From Thaumasiovibrio occultus (GTDB lineage Bacteria; Pseudomonadota; Gammaproteobacteria; Enterobacterales; Vibrionaceae), in NCBI GenBank assembly GCA_019703815.1, contig AP023052.1, forward strand, positions 2,170,001 to 2,234,000: 64,000 bases of DNA, given 5' to 3'. Below, one piece after another: positions 37,600 through 47,836 of the stretch. The notes beneath the pieces are model-generated. The model saw only the letters and a list, made by a program, of their open reading frames with translations. It was not told the DNA's origin and did no database searches. Within the stretch, counting starts at the first letter, position 1, and each line of letters starts with the position of its first letter. A program made the position numbers and the translations under genes.

Positions 37600-38223
37600 T
37601 TACTCGCGGTGTGTCAACACGGCATCAGCTAGACCGTAATCCACAGCTTGTTGCGCTGATAGGAAGTTGTCACGGTCTGTATCGCGTTCAATCACTTCTA
37701 ACGGCTGGCCTGTGTGTTCAGCAAGTAAGGTGTTCAAACGGTTTTTAATCGTTAGGATTTCTTGCGCGTGGATCTGAATATCAGACGCTTGGCCTTGGAA
37801 ACCACCCAAAGGTTGGTGGATCATCACGCGTGAGTTTGGCAGTACAAAACGCTTACCTGCTGCGCCACCGGCCAACAAGAAGGCGCCCATTGAACATGCC
37901 TGCCCCATACATACAGTGCTCACGTTTGGACGGATGAACTGCATGGTATCGTAAATTGACATCCCGGCTGTGACAGAGCCACCTGGGGAGTTAATGTATA
38001 GGAAGATATCTTTTTCAGGGTTTTCTGATTCTAGAAACAGCAACTGAGCAGCTACCAGATTTGCCATATGATCTTCAACCTGACCGGTTAGAAAAACGAT
38101 ACGATCTTTTAGTAGGCGCGAATAGATATCATAAGAACGCTCACCTCGTGAGGTTTGCTCGACCACCATGGGAACAAGGGCATCCATAATCGACGGCATA
38201 GTGTTGTTTACTTGGTAGCTCAT
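37600..38223 (-). CDS. clpP: ClpP protease proteolytic subunit
   Basis: 207 residues. Serine protease tetradecamer. N-terminal propeptide (about 1-14), catalytic Ser in [13 protein letters not shown], His in [13 protein letters not shown], Asp in [11 protein letters not shown]. Start ATG 38223 with AGGGA upstream. Lies between tig and clpX as in E. coli; cotranscription with clpX is likely. Confidence 0.98.
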   Translation of the reverse strand: MSYQVNNTMPSIMDALVPMVVEQTSRGERSYDIYSRLLKDRIVFLTGQVEDHMANLVAAQLLFLESENPEKDIFLYINSPGGSVTAGMSIYDTMQFIRPNVSTVCMGQACSMGAFLLAGGAAGKRFVLPNSRVMIHQPLGGFQGQASDIQIHAQEILTIKNRLNTLLAEHTGQPLEVIERDTDRDNFLSAQQAVDYGLADAVLTHRE

Positions 38224-38323
38224 ATTGATATATCCCTAAAAATAAATGGCCCGAATGAATTGACTCATACGGACCATTTTTAGCAGTTGAATTGAAGTTA
38301 TGTCAAACCTTTAGCGTAATATA

Positions 38324-39625
38324 TTACGCTTGTTGAGGGTTCATCACTTCATTGAAAGACATTTCTTTCTCGCTCACCTGCGCTTTGGCCAACAGTGCGT
38401 CAATCGCTTGCTCTTCAACAGCAACGTTACGCATGTTTTCCATCAACTCTTCGTTCTTCTCGTAATAAGCAACTACTTCAGCTGGATCTTCGTACGCAGA
38501 AGCCATGTCAGCGATCAACGCTTTAACGCGCTCGTCGTCTGCTTTTACTTCTTCCGCTTTGATCACTTCGCTCAGTAGTAGACCTACAGAGGCACGACGC
38601 TGTGCTTGCTCTTCGAACAGCTCACGTGGTAGCTCAGGCATGTTTTCAACGTTGCCGCCGAAACGCTGTGCTGCTTGTTGACGTAGAACGTTGATTTCAC
38701 GATCAACTAGTGCTGCAGGGATGTCGATTTGGTTTTGCTCAACCAGACCTGCAATCACTTGGTTTTTGATGCGTGCACGAACCGCTTGCTTCAGCTCACG
38801 CTCCATGTTCTTACGTACTTCTGCTTTCAGTGCGTCAACACCGCCTTCCGCTACACCGAACTTAGCAACGAACTCGTCGTTTAGCTCAGGTAGTTGACGT
38901 GCTTCAACTTTGTGCAGTTTGATAGCAAAAGACGCTGCTTTACCTTTTAGGTTTTCAGCGTGGTAATCTTCTGGGAAAGTCACTTCTACAGTGAACTCGT
39001 CGCCCGCTTTCTTACCTAGTAGACCGTCTTCGAAACCAGGGATCATACGACCTTGGCCCATTTCTAGAGGGAAGCTGTCTGCTTTACCGCCTTCGAACTC
39101 TTCACCGTCGATTGAACCAACGAAGTCCATGGTTACACGGCTGTCTGCCGCTGCTTCTGCTTCAACTTCTGCCCAAGTCGCTTGTTGCTTGCGCAGAGTT
39201 TCTAGCATCTCAGTGATGTCTTCGTCTTTTACTTCAACAACTGGTTTTTCAACCGTTACCGCGTCCAGACCTTTCAGCTCAACTTCTGGGTAAACTTCGA
39301 AAGACGCTTTGAATACTAGGTCTTGACCAGCAACGTTTTCTACTGGTTCAAAAGTAGGTGCGCCAGCTGGGTTGATTTTCTCTGCAATGATCGCTTCGAT
39401 GAAGTGACGTTGCATTACTTCGCCCATCACGTCTTGACGAACAGATGCGCCGAACAGACGTTGAACGTGCTTTAGTGGCACCTTACCTGGACGGAAACCA
39501 TCGAAACGACGATTTTTCGCAATGTTGCGCAGTTGTGCAGTTACTGCATCTTCAATGTTTGCAGCTGGCACAGTGATGGTGAGTTGGCGACCTAGGCCCT
39601 CAGTGGTTTCAACGGTAACTTGCAT
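38324..39625 (-). CDS. tig: Trigger factor
   Basis: 433 residues. Ribosome-bound chaperone. N-terminal ribosome-binding domain with the signature [22 protein letters not shown] (the FRxGKxP loop), FKBP-type PPIase domain (about 150-245, [44 protein letters not shown]), and helical C-terminal chaperone domain. First gene of the tig-clpP-clpX-lon series on this strand. Confidence 0.98.
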   Translation of the reverse strand: MQVTVETTEGLGRQLTITVPAANIEDAVTAQLRNIAKNRRFDGFRPGKVPLKHVQRLFGASVRQDVMGEVMQRHFIEAIIAEKINPAGAPTFEPVENVAGQDLVFKASFEVYPEVELKGLDAVTVEKPVVEVKDEDITEMLETLRKQQATWAEVEAEAAADSRVTMDFVGSIDGEEFEGGKADSFPLEMGQGRMIPGFEDGLLGKKAGDEFTVEVTFPEDYHAENLKGKAASFAIKLHKVEARQLPELNDEFVAKFGVAEGGVDALKAEVRKNMERELKQAVRARIKNQVIAGLVEQNQIDIPAALVDREINVLRQQAAQRFGGNVENMPELPRELFEEQAQRRASVGLLLSEVIKAEEVKADDERVKALIADMASAYEDPAEVVAYYEKNEELMENMRNVAVEEQAIDALLAKAQVSEKEMSFNEVMNPQQA

Positions 39626-40005
39626 TTTAATATAAACCTCAAATTTAACTCAGGATGACTGAGTATCAAGCCAACAGCAGTATGTCGGCCGTGGCATCCT
39701 TTCTTGTTGCTGACACCTTGTCGTCATGACGCAGTCACAGCACCTAAATTCATTAACGCGTTAACTCTATCGCTCGTGAAAGCGTCGAGCACGTGTCTAT
39801 TCAGGGATTGAAAATTAAGACGCGACATTATATCGATCTCAGCCCCAATCGTCGAGATAGGCTCTTCGAAACGTGATTAAACTACTATATTGGGGTGAAA
39901 AACAACGGTTCAACCCTAAACTAGAAAAAAAACCACAAATTGTGAGAGTGTGTGAAAGGATAGATGAAATGAAAATGACGTGCCGCAATTGGTAAAATAC
40001 AGGCA
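39626..40005. other. Intergenic region upstream of tig
   Basis: About 380 bp. It should contain the tig promoter; the right part is AT-rich. No gene was found. Confidence 0.5.
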
Positions 40006-40034
40006 CAAAAAAACCTAGCTTGATGGCTAGGTTA
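40006..40034 (-). terminator. Rho-independent terminator of tRNA-Arg
   Basis: Minus strand AACCTAGCC-loop-GCTAGGTTTTTTT starting 6 bp after the tRNA 3' end. Confidence 0.9.
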
Positions 40035-40039
40035 TTGAG

Positions 40040-40116
40040 TGGCGCGCCCTGTAGGATTCGAACCTACGACCACATCCTTAGAAGGGACGTGCTCTATCCA
40101 GCTGAGCTAAGGGCGC
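40040..40116 (-). tRNA. tRNA-Arg (anticodon UCU)
   Basis: 77 nt including an encoded CCA. Acceptor GCGCCCT/AGGGCGC, D arm AGCTCAGCTGGATAGAGC, anticodon loop CTTCTAA (TCT), T arm GTAGGTTCGAATCCTAC. Closely resembles E. coli argU, which reads AGA codons. A tRNA of this kind is a common integrase target, but no integrase or repeat was seen next to it. Confidence 0.97.
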
Positions 40117-40307
40117 GCTTCGGGGTGTGATTATACGTTCCCGCATCAGTAGGTCAACGCTAAAGCTGAATAATTTCATATTTTTTGTGTTGATTGCTCA
40201 CTCCATCAGCAACCTTGCTGCTAAATCCAGCAATTTTATCCTACTCTTTTACTGAAGCGTTGATAGCAACAAGAATGATTCCAAATCGCGGCATCTTTTT
40301 CATTGCC

Positions 40308-40323
40308 ACGCAAACGTTTGCGT
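40308..40323. promoter_or_regulatory. PurR operator upstream of folD
   Basis: ACGCAAACGTTTGCGT, a perfect match to the E. coli PurR consensus, 71 bp before the folD start. It is nested in a longer dyad (ATTGCCAC ... GTGGCAAT). Predicts repression of folD when hypoxanthine/guanine are plentiful. Confidence 0.9.
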
Positions 40324-40393
40324 AGTGGCAATCAATAACAAATTCTGCGACACTATCGCCCTCTTTACTTGCTTGTTTATCAGAAGGAATATC

Positions 40394-41257
40394 ATGTCTG
40401 CGCAGATCATTGATGGAAAGCTTATTTCTCAGACCGTAAGGCAAGAAGTCGCGGCAAAGGTGAAAGATCGCCTCGCTGCTGGACTGCGCGCGCCAGGGTT
40501 GGCTGTCGTTCTCGTTGGCGAAGATGCCGCCTCTCAAGTTTATGTGGGAAGTAAGCGTCGCGCGTGTGAGGAAGTCGGGTTTATTTCTAAATCATTCGAT
40601 TTACCCCACTCTACTAGCCAAGCAGAATTACTCGCGCTGATAGATGAGCTAAATAAGGATGCAGATATCGATGGTATTTTGGTGCAGTTACCCCTACCGA
40701 CAGGGTTAGATAGCACTGAAGTGCTAGAACGCATCGTGCCAGAAAAAGATGTTGATGGTTTCCATCCCTATAACGTGGGTCGCTTATGCCAGCGTATCCC
40801 AACGCTGCGTTCATGCACACCGAAAGGGATCATGACACTGATCGAGCGTTATAACCTATCGACCCACGGCAAACATGCCGTGATTGTCGGCGCCTCAAAC
40901 ATTGTTGGCCGCCCGATGACGATGGAGTTACTGCTTGCTGGCTGCACCACTACCACATGCCACCGTTTCACCCAAGATTTGGAAGGCCACATTCGCCAAG
41001 CAGATATTTTGGTGGTCGCGGTAGGTAAACCACATTTCATTCCGGGCGACTGGATCAAACCGGGCGCGATTGTGCTTGATGTGGGGATTAATCGATTGGA
41101 CGATGGCCGTTTGGTGGGGGATGTGGAATTCGATGTTGCCGCTCAGCATGCGTCTTTCATTACACCAGTACCAGGTGGCGTTGGCCCAATGACGGTCGCC
41201 AGCCTAATTGAAAACACCTTACTGGCATGTGAGCAGTACCATTCAAATAACGACTAA
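40394..41257 (+). CDS. folD: Bifunctional methylene-THF dehydrogenase / methenyl-THF cyclohydrolase
   Basis: 287 residues from ATG 40394 (AGAAGGA upstream; a longer frame from 40325 overlaps the operator region and is rejected). Interconverts 5,10-methylene- and 10-formyl-THF in the cytoplasm. Conserved [22 protein letters not shown] (contains the catalytic Tyr/Lys), [12 protein letters not shown], and NADP-binding [18 protein letters not shown]-terminal [19 protein letters not shown]. Regulated with purine genes through the upstream PurR box. Confidence 0.98.
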   Translation: MSAQIIDGKLISQTVRQEVAAKVKDRLAAGLRAPGLAVVLVGEDAASQVYVGSKRRACEEVGFISKSFDLPHSTSQAELLALIDELNKDADIDGILVQLPLPTGLDSTEVLERIVPEKDVDGFHPYNVGRLCQRIPTLRSCTPKGIMTLIERYNLSTHGKHAVIVGASNIVGRPMTMELLLAGCTTTTCHRFTQDLEGHIRQADILVVAVGKPHFIPGDWIKPGAIVLDVGINRLDDGRLVGDVEFDVAAQHASFITPVPGGVGPMTVASLIENTLLACEQYHSNND

Positions 41258-41730
41258 GTTCGTTTATTAATTTTGGCACTGTTTTCTCCTTTTTCTTCGT
41301 GTCGGCATCTAAGTCGACGCGAAGAAACTAAAGTTTGAAGGGTGTTAGTCCAATACCACTAGCTGCAACAGCAATCTTGGCGTTAACCTCTTCACTACTC
41401 ACCAATATAGCCTTCATCGCTTTTCTCATTATTTTATCATCAGTTTGCCACCCCAAAATTGCAGTGCCCCATCAATCGACAGCGACCTAACGATGGGATA
41501 GAAAACGAGTGTTTTCACCATTAATTAATTGCAACACGAGTGTAGAAGTATCGACTTTATTAAAAACATTAGTACGTCATATTATCTATTTCTGAACTAA
41601 CGTCATTTGAAATACTTTAGAAAAAGATTACGTTTGGTTATTTAACAATAGAAATAGACAGTTGAGATTATATTCAGAAGTGAACACTCTAGTATGTAAA
41701 AAGTTAAAATAACGTCGATAGGTTACTATC
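41258..41730. other. Intergenic region folD / rfaH
   Basis: 473 bp between convergent genes. Apart from an imperfect hairpin (CTTCG ... CGAAG, about 41297-41326) that may help end folD transcripts, nothing was recognised. Confidence 0.5.
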
Positions 41731-41758
41731 AAAAAGCACAGCAAAAGCTGTGCTTTTT
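41731..41758. terminator. Bidirectional terminator of rfaH
   Basis: AAAAAGCACAGC-AAAA-GCTGTGCTTTTT, immediately at the 3' end of rfaH. Confidence 0.9.
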
Positions 41759-41759
41759 C

Positions 41760-42251
41760 TTAACGGAGATCGGTATTGCTCACGCGAACTTCAACTTGCT
41801 TGCCCATCATGGTGATCAACATAATCGAACGCTTTTCACCGTCGGCCTCTTTGAAAATCGCCTCAAGGCCCTCAAACTGGCCGCCACCCAGTGTCACGAT
41901 ATCACCCGGCTGCGGTAAATCACTCAACTGATCACGCAACTCATCACTGTCTTCCCTTTCCATTAGCGAGAAAATCAGCTCGTTGCGCACTTCTTGCGGT
42001 TTCGCGCCACAACGTACAAAATCCGCAACCCCTCGGGTTGAACGCACCGTTGTAAACGACACTTCTTCAGCATTAAAAGACACAAACAAATAACTTGGAA
42101 ATAATGGCTCTTCTACATCCACCCTTTTGCCTCGTCGAATTTTTTCTACGCGGACCTTAGGGTAATAACAAGCAACATTCTGACGTTCCAAGTTTATAGT
42201 CGCTCTCTCTTGCTCACTACGCTTACAATAAACTAAATACCATGGATTCAT
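41760..42251 (-). CDS. rfaH: Transcription antiterminator RfaH (NusG paralog)
   Basis: 163 residues. NusG-like N-terminal domain: NPWYLVYCKRSEQERATINLERQNVACYYPKVRVEKIRRGKRV and EPLFPSYLFVSF, then KOW domain PQPGDIVTLGGGQFEGLEAIFKEADGEKRS. RfaH loads on RNA polymerase at ops sites (GGCGGTAG) to promote long operons such as LPS, capsule and conjugation; no clear ops site was seen in this window. Confidence 0.95.
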   Translation of the reverse strand: MNPWYLVYCKRSEQERATINLERQNVACYYPKVRVEKIRRGKRVDVEEPLFPSYLFVSFNAEEVSFTTVRSTRGVADFVRCGAKPQEVRNELIFSLMEREDSDELRDQLSDLPQPGDIVTLGGGQFEGLEAIFKEADGEKRSIMLITMMGKQVEVRVSNTDLR

Positions 42252-42340
42252 TGATTGTTGCCCTCTAAAACACAGGCTCTTAGTATTACTTTTCTTGTAT
42301 TAAATAGCCAGAAAATAACAACTTACAATCCATGTAATCA

Positions 42341-43471
42341 TCATTTGGTAATATATCGTTCATTACGTCGCCGAATGTTTACGCTAAACGCCGCCGAGTT
42401 TAATTCCGCCAGTGCTACCCGAGCACCGGATGGCGGCACATAGCTGGACAGTACTTGATTACGGCGCGCTTCTTGACCGAGCCAACGGGTCGCAGTGAGT
42501 GAGCGAGTACCTTCGGAAGTAATAAGATTGACGCCGAGCCCCGTCGGGATCAGCTGAATAGAGCGATCACACGCATCAAACACCCCAAATAGTCCCTTGA
42601 TTGGCGCGGCGTAGCCTGACTCCATAATGCTAGTTTCAAGTAAACAGACCAAGGTATTGATATCGTACTGTTGCGCCATACGGGTGCGAAGATAATCGTT
42701 GAAAAAGGCGCGGATCAACAAGGTGGTCGCAGTACCCGACTCCTTCGCCGATTGCGTATCAATGAGATAAAACGCCAAACGACCGTCCATAAGCCAGGTG
42801 TAGTCAAGGATCACTGGCAATTCATCAGCACTTTGTAATACGCGGTAGGACAGCTCCCAGTCGCCTTGTGCCGAGCGATTGATCGGCATCAACCCGACCA
42901 ACAACTCGCGTGCTGCACGAGGATCGTTTTCTAAGTCGTGAAGATGCTCTCCTAACTCAGCATCGAGCGCTTGCAGATCTTTGCGCCCCTCAGTATCAAA
43001 CCAATGTTGGGAAAAGTCGTGTTTTTGCCCGAGCGAGTCCTCGGTGGCTTCTATCACCGCCGCCGCTGCTCGACCCAGCATTTGAATATCTTTGATTGGT
43101 TTAACCAGAAAGTCTTTAACGCCAAGACGCAAGGCCGCTGCCACATCTGACATTTTGTCGGTAGCAGAAATCACAATCACCGGCACCATGGGATATTGCA
43201 CGCTGATCTCTTCGACAAACTCCATACCCGTCATTACCGGCATAGAAAGATCACAAAGCAATAAGTCAGGGATAGAATGACGCAGCGCACGCAAACCATC
43301 GAGGCCGTTCTCAGCTTGAGAAACCAACGCGCCGTTCTGCTGGAGGTAAGCGACAATCATATTACGGAAAATAGGATCATCCTCGACAACAAGGATCTCT
43401 TTGCCCCTGATCACCCCATCGATGCCGCTGCTCGCCATCAGGGATGTTTTATCATCGTTGATCGCTGTCAT
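42341..43471 (-). CDS. RssB-like response regulator with degenerate PP2C-type C-terminal domain
   Basis: 376 residues from ATG 43471; a TTG at 43501 or ATG 43438 are alternatives. Receiver domain (about 22-140) with acidic pocket EDD, phospho-acceptor Asp in LLLCDLSMPVMTGMEF, Thr/Ser in VIVISATD and Lys in DFLVKPIK. The C-terminal ~200 residues resemble a PP2C/SpoIIE-like fold lacking obvious metal-binding acids, the arrangement of RssB, the ClpXP adaptor for RpoS. Assignment as true RssB is inference from architecture. Confidence 0.75.
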   Translation of the reverse strand: MTAINDDKTSLMASSGIDGVIRGKEILVVEDDPIFRNMIVAYLQQNGALVSQAENGLDGLRALRHSIPDLLLCDLSMPVMTGMEFVEEISVQYPMVPVIVISATDKMSDVAAALRLGVKDFLVKPIKDIQMLGRAAAAVIEATEDSLGQKHDFSQHWFDTEGRKDLQALDAELGEHLHDLENDPRAARELLVGLMPINRSAQGDWELSYRVLQSADELPVILDYTWLMDGRLAFYLIDTQSAKESGTATTLLIRAFFNDYLRTRMAQQYDINTLVCLLETSIMESGYAAPIKGLFGVFDACDRSIQLIPTGLGVNLITSEGTRSLTATRWLGQEARRNQVLSSYVPPSGARVALAELNSAAFSVNIRRRNERYITK

Positions 43472-43858
43472 TGCCTTCTCGCACCCTGTCTGGACGTTCA
43501 AAAATACTTAAAATAAGCGTAGACGCAGAAAGATTGCCTGTCTTACCCTACCTGCTATAGCTCAGAACAGTTCACAGTTTGTTGTCTCAAAAAAACCTCT
43601 TTTGACCCAAAGCCTTAGCTTTTATTGACACAATATTCACCAAAGGAATAAAAAGATCAACTTCGCCTTCGTACAGAATTATAGTCACTACTGATAAGCT
43701 TACTGACTTAATTCTGTGGTTTTCATTCAAAGAATGAATAAGTTTGCCACTTATACAGCCGCCATTAATCCTCGGTTACAGAATGTTCTCGCACTCTTGG
43801 TCATCTTGCGTTACTTTGATCTCATAAACATATTCATTACTTTGTAGTCTGAACCATT
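43472..43858. other. Divergent intergenic region response regulator / aphB
   Basis: 387 bp with AT-rich promoter-like segments on both sides. No gene was recognised. Confidence 0.5.
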
Positions 43859-44734
43859 ATGAAATTGGACGATCTCAATCTTTTTCGATTGGTTGTTGAA
43901 AATGGCAGCTTTACTGCTGCTTCAAGAAAAACCCAGATCCCTGTCGCGACGCTGACCCGCCGCATTCAAGCACTTGAAGACTCGATCAATATTCGTGTCC
44001 TCAATCGCCATGCACGCAAACTCTCGCTAACGGAAGCAGGCAAGAAGTTTTACGATGAGTGTGGTCCACTGCTGCAGCAGTTGGTGAATAATGCCGAGCA
44101 CATTAGCGAAGAAGTGCGTGGAGCATCAGGAAAATTACGCATCGCAGGGCCGTTCAACCTGACTCAAACCGTGCTTCAGCCGATGCTCAATGCGTTTATG
44201 GCGCAACATCCGTCAATTAATATCGAGTTGTCGATTAGTCATGCAGAGCAACTTGATCCAACAGACTGGGATCTGATATTCCGTGTTGGTCCACAACGTG
44301 ATTCGAGCTTGATCGCCCGTAAGATCAGCGCTGTGGAAGATATTCTGGTGGCAAGCCCAGATTACCTGCGCTCAAACCCAGAGCCGACCCATGCCAACGA
44401 TTTGCACGCACACAGCCTGCTAAAAGGCTTACCACTACTGCGCTGGCGTTTGACCAATACTCAGGGTGAAACGGTAACCATCAGTGACAAGGGCCGCTTT
44501 GAAGCGACTCAGCTTAACGTCGTGCGTGACGCTTGTTGCGACGGTTTAGGGATCACCTTGATGCCCGAGCCTATGCTGCAACGCTATATCGACAATGGGC
44601 AGCTGGTGCGCATCCTGCAAGACTGGTCAGCGAACTCCCGCGATATCTATCTGATGTACAACCACCGCGATCATCAACCCGAAAAATTGCGCCTGTTCAT
44701 TGATTTCGCGAGCGATTACTTTAAGTTCTGCTAA
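43859..44734 (+). CDS. aphB: LysR-family regulator AphB
   Basis: 291 residues. The N-terminus MKLDDLNLFRLVVENGSFTAASRK and the segments IPVATLTRRIQALEDS, LNRHARKLSLTEAGKKFY, WDLIFRVGPQRDSSLIARKI and SRDIYLMYNHRDHQPEKLRLFIDF match my recollection of Vibrio AphB very closely. AphB senses low oxygen and low pH and in V. cholerae activates tcpPH and other genes, often together with AphA. No virulence genes are in this window. The divergent response regulator is a possible target or partner. Own terminator follows. Confidence 0.88.
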   Translation: MKLDDLNLFRLVVENGSFTAASRKTQIPVATLTRRIQALEDSINIRVLNRHARKLSLTEAGKKFYDECGPLLQQLVNNAEHISEEVRGASGKLRIAGPFNLTQTVLQPMLNAFMAQHPSINIELSISHAEQLDPTDWDLIFRVGPQRDSSLIARKISAVEDILVASPDYLRSNPEPTHANDLHAHSLLKGLPLLRWRLTNTQGETVTISDKGRFEATQLNVVRDACCDGLGITLMPEPMLQRYIDNGQLVRILQDWSANSRDIYLMYNHRDHQPEKLRLFIDFASDYFKFC

Positions 44735-44754
44735 GTCGTGACATTCATTTATTC

Positions 44755-44792
44755 CAAGGCGTTTGATGGCCGAGCTATCAAACGCCTTTTTG
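44755..44792 (+). terminator. Rho-independent terminator of aphB
   Basis: AAGGCGTTTGAT-loop-ATCAAACGCCTTTTT, 22 bp after aphB. Confidence 0.92.
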
Positions 44793-45039
44793 TTATCTAG
44801 CAACACTTCTCATCCCACTTCGCCTCAACATTTCAGCGACCAAATCGCCGTTGGCAACTTCTGTTGGTCAACTATCCACTGCGGTTTATCAAGGCCATCG
44901 CTCTGAGCCAATTGTCATTTGCAACCTTAAGCCAAACCAGCTAAATGTTAAAATGTTGTTAATCGATCTTTTTGGGCAACACGTAAACATAAATGTCGGA
45001 CATTACCGACAATAATCACACTGGAAGAGGATAAAAAGT

Positions 45040-45639
45040 ATGCTTTTGAGTCACTTAGTTGGTTTGTATACGCATCCAACTCAGGAATGGGAACGCATCG
45101 ACAAGCAGCATGAAGGCATTAGCGCCAGCCTTAGTCATTTGTTAATCGTCGCTATTATCCCACCGCTTTGTGCGATCATCTCCAGCGTTTTTATTGGCTG
45201 GCAAATCGGTGTCGGCGCACCGATTTTTCTTACCATGGAAAGTGCCTTGCTCATGGCGATGGCAATGTATGTTGGGCTTGTCGCAGGTGTCTTTGCCCTC
45301 GCCTACCTCACCCTTTGGATGAGTCGCACCTTTGGCTCAAAGCCGGAATATACCCAATGTTTTGAAGTTGCCGTGTACACCGCCACACCGCTGTTTATGT
45401 CAGCGCTAGCAGCGTTCTATCCCCACCTTTGGTTTTTAGTCTGTGTTGGGCTAGGTGGCTTATCACTGTCGGTTTACCTGCTGTATACCGGTGTTCCCAT
45501 CCTGATGCACATCCCCAAAGAGCGTGGATTTATCTATGCCAGCTCTGTGGTGACCTGTGGCTTAGTGCTACTGGTTACGCTACTTGCCTCAACAGTTTTG
45601 CTCTGGAGCGCCGGACTTGGCCCTACCTTTATCCATTAG
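45040..45639 (+). CDS. Yip1-family inner-membrane protein
   Basis: 199 residues with five predicted membrane helices (about 32-52, 62-92, 104-122, 125-147, 165-190) and an N-terminal LLSHLVGLYTHPTQEWERI motif typical of bacterial Yip1-domain proteins. Function unknown. GGAAGAGGA precedes the ATG. Convergent with purF. Confidence 0.85.
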   Translation: MLLSHLVGLYTHPTQEWERIDKQHEGISASLSHLLIVAIIPPLCAIISSVFIGWQIGVGAPIFLTMESALLMAMAMYVGLVAGVFALAYLTLWMSRTFGSKPEYTQCFEVAVYTATPLFMSALAAFYPHLWFLVCVGLGGLSLSVYLLYTGVPILMHIPKERGFIYASSVVTCGLVLLVTLLASTVLLWSAGLGPTFIH

Positions 45640-45663
45640 GCAAGGTTAGGTGAAAGCCAGAGA

Positions 45664-45693
45664 CAAAAACGCCTGCGATTAAGCAGGCGTTTG
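45664..45693. terminator. Bidirectional terminator Yip1 / purF
   Basis: AAACGCCTGC-loop-GCAGGCGTTT between convergent genes. Confidence 0.85.
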
Positions 45694-45727
45694 ACTAGAG
45701 CGTATTGCATAGCGTTAGGACTAAGCG

Positions 45728-47245
45728 TTACGCACCTTCGTTATACAGCTCAAGGTTCGCAAGATCTTGTTTGATTTCACGCAGGGTCTTGGAGTCATCG
45801 TTACGCAGTGAGTCAAGGTAATCAAGGTACGCTTGGTCAATATCACTAGTGACATACTCGCCATTAAATACCGAGGTTTCAAAACGTTCGATATCGGTGT
45901 TGCCCGCTTGCACAGCAAGGACAAGATCGCTCAGGTCTTGGAAAATCAAACCATCGGCACCGATCATCTGGCAGATTTCGTCTACCTCACGGCCATGAGC
46001 GATCAACTCGTTAGCACTTGGCATGTCGATACCGTAGACATTCGGGAAGCGAATCTCCGGTGCAGCTGATGCCATGTACACCTTATTGGCGCCGGCTTCA
46101 CGAGCCATCTCGATAATTTGCTCTGAGGTAGTACCGCGAACGATAGAGTCATCCACCAGCAGTACATTCTTGCCTTTAAATTCAGAGCGAATCGCATTGA
46201 GCTTACGACGCACGGATTTACGACGCATCTGCTGACCCGGCATGATAAAGGTACGACCAACGTAGCGATTTTTCACAAAGCCTTGGCGATAAGGCTTGTC
46301 TAGCTCTTGGGCTATCTCAAGGGCGATGTCGCATGACGTTTCAGGGATCGGGATCACCACGTCAATATCGAGATCTTCCCACTGGCGCTTGATCTTCGCG
46401 CCCAGCTTTTTACCCATATGGATGCGTGCACTATAAACCGAGATCTTATCAATGAAAGAATCAGGTCGAGCGAAATAAACAAACTCAAAAATACACGGAT
46501 TCAGGGCTGAACTCTCCGCACACTGCTCGGTAAACAGTTCACCATCAAAAGTGATATAAACCGCTTCACCCGGTGCAACGTCACGCACAAAGTCAAAACC
46601 CACAGCATCCAACGCGACCGACTCCGACGCAACCATGTACTCGGTTTTCTCACCGACTTCACGTTTACCCAAACACAGTGGACGAATACCATTAGGATCA
46701 CGGAACGCAAGTAAACCATGACCAATCACCATCGCCACTGCCGCATAAGCGCCGCGCACTGTGTTATGCACTTCACGTACGGCGTTAAAGACATCGGTCG
46801 ACTCTAGTGGGTAATTGCTGGCTTTTTCGAGTTCAAAGGCAAGGACATTAAGGAGGATTTCGGAATCAGAGGTGGTATTAACATGGCGGCGGGTACGTTC
46901 AAACAAGGTGTCTCTGATATCAGACGCATTGGTTAAGTTCCCGTTGTGTGCCAATGCGATACCGTAAGGGGAATTCACATAAAATGGCTGCGCTTCCGAT
47001 GCGCTCGAACTACCGGCGGTTGGATAGCGAACATGCCCAATCCCCACGGTACCTTGCAGGCGTTGCATGTGTTTGGCTTCAAACACATCCTTCACCAACC
47101 CGTTTGCCTTACGCAGACGAAAACGATTGCTATCTATGGTAACAATACCCGCTGCATCTTGGCCACGATGCTGCAGCACCGTTAATGCATCATAGATAGA
47201 CTGATTAACTAGGGACGTCCCTACGATTCCGACAATACCACACAT
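45728..47245 (-). CDS. purF: Amidophosphoribosyltransferase
   Basis: 505 residues. First committed step of purine synthesis: PRPP plus glutamine gives phosphoribosylamine. N-terminal Ntn glutaminase starting at Cys2 (MCGIVGIVG) with [13 protein letters not shown] and AHNGNLTN; C-terminal PRTase with PRPP loop [14 protein letters not shown]. Downstream of cvpA (36-bp gap) on the same strand, so cotranscribed from the PurR-boxed cvpA promoter. Confidence 0.98.
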   Translation of the reverse strand: MCGIVGIVGTSLVNQSIYDALTVLQHRGQDAAGIVTIDSNRFRLRKANGLVKDVFEAKHMQRLQGTVGIGHVRYPTAGSSSASEAQPFYVNSPYGIALAHNGNLTNASDIRDTLFERTRRHVNTTSDSEILLNVLAFELEKASNYPLESTDVFNAVREVHNTVRGAYAAVAMVIGHGLLAFRDPNGIRPLCLGKREVGEKTEYMVASESVALDAVGFDFVRDVAPGEAVYITFDGELFTEQCAESSALNPCIFEFVYFARPDSFIDKISVYSARIHMGKKLGAKIKRQWEDLDIDVVIPIPETSCDIALEIAQELDKPYRQGFVKNRYVGRTFIMPGQQMRRKSVRRKLNAIRSEFKGKNVLLVDDSIVRGTTSEQIIEMAREAGANKVYMASAAPEIRFPNVYGIDMPSANELIAHGREVDEICQMIGADGLIFQDLSDLVLAVQAGNTDIERFETSVFNGEYVTSDIDQAYLDYLDSLRNDDSKTLREIKQDLANLELYNEGA

Positions 47246-47281
47246 TACCTCAAGTCCTCGTCTCGTAAAAAAGCGGCGCGA

Positions 47282-47770
47282 TCACGCGCCGGACAAAAAG
47301 CTAGAACTCTCTTCTAAGTAAGAGTAAAACCACTTGATGATGACTTGAAAGTGAGGGATGAGCTCTGATTGCTGCCACCAATCGCTGTTGTTTAATCCCG
47401 TAAACGCATCAGCAAAGAATAAGATAGCAGCCATAATCAACACGCCGCGCAGTGCGCCGAACGCAATCCCTAACACTCTGTCTGTTCCTGACAAACCGGT
47501 CTTTTGCACCAGTTGCCCGATGACATAGTTCACTACAGCACCAACAATTAAAGTCGCGACAAAAAGAGCAGCGGCGGCGGCTGCGTTTCGAATCGTTGCA
47601 TCATCTATTCGGGTAAAGTACACCGATAGCTGAGCGTAAAACTGACTCGAAACGAAAAAGGCACCAAACCAGATGACCAACGAGAGTGCTTCTTTGACAA
47701 AGCCACGAATCAAACTGACCAAAGCAGAAAAAGCAATGATCCCCAATATGACGATATCAATCCAAAGCAT
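47282..47770 (-). CDS. cvpA: CvpA family membrane protein
   Basis: 162 residues from ATG 47770, the same length as E. coli CvpA; a longer frame to 47875 is rejected. Four membrane helices, beginning MLWIDIVILGIIAFSALVSLIRGFVKEALSL. Required in E. coli for colicin V production and, more generally, linked to envelope stress resistance. Forms the cvpA-purF operon. Confidence 0.93.
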   Translation of the reverse strand: MLWIDIVILGIIAFSALVSLIRGFVKEALSLVIWFGAFFVSSQFYAQLSVYFTRIDDATIRNAAAAAALFVATLIVGAVVNYVIGQLVQKTGLSGTDRVLGIAFGALRGVLIMAAILFFADAFTGLNNSDWWQQSELIPHFQVIIKWFYSYLEESSSFLSGA

Positions 47771-47820
47771 ATCTAGTTGTCGCTCTTGTAATGGCGCGTA
47801 TTCTAACAGAAAAAATGCGC

Positions 47821-47836
47821 ACGCAAACGTTTTCCT
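47821..47836. promoter_or_regulatory. PurR operator upstream of cvpA-purF
   Basis: ACGCAAACGTTTTCCT, 14 of 16 matches to the PurR consensus, 51 bp before the cvpA start and overlapping the dedD stop, as at the E. coli locus. Confidence 0.8.

Noticed and set aside
40040-40116. tRNA-Arg as an integration site for an island
   Set aside because: No integrase, no partial tRNA duplication, and flanking genes (tig, folD) are core.
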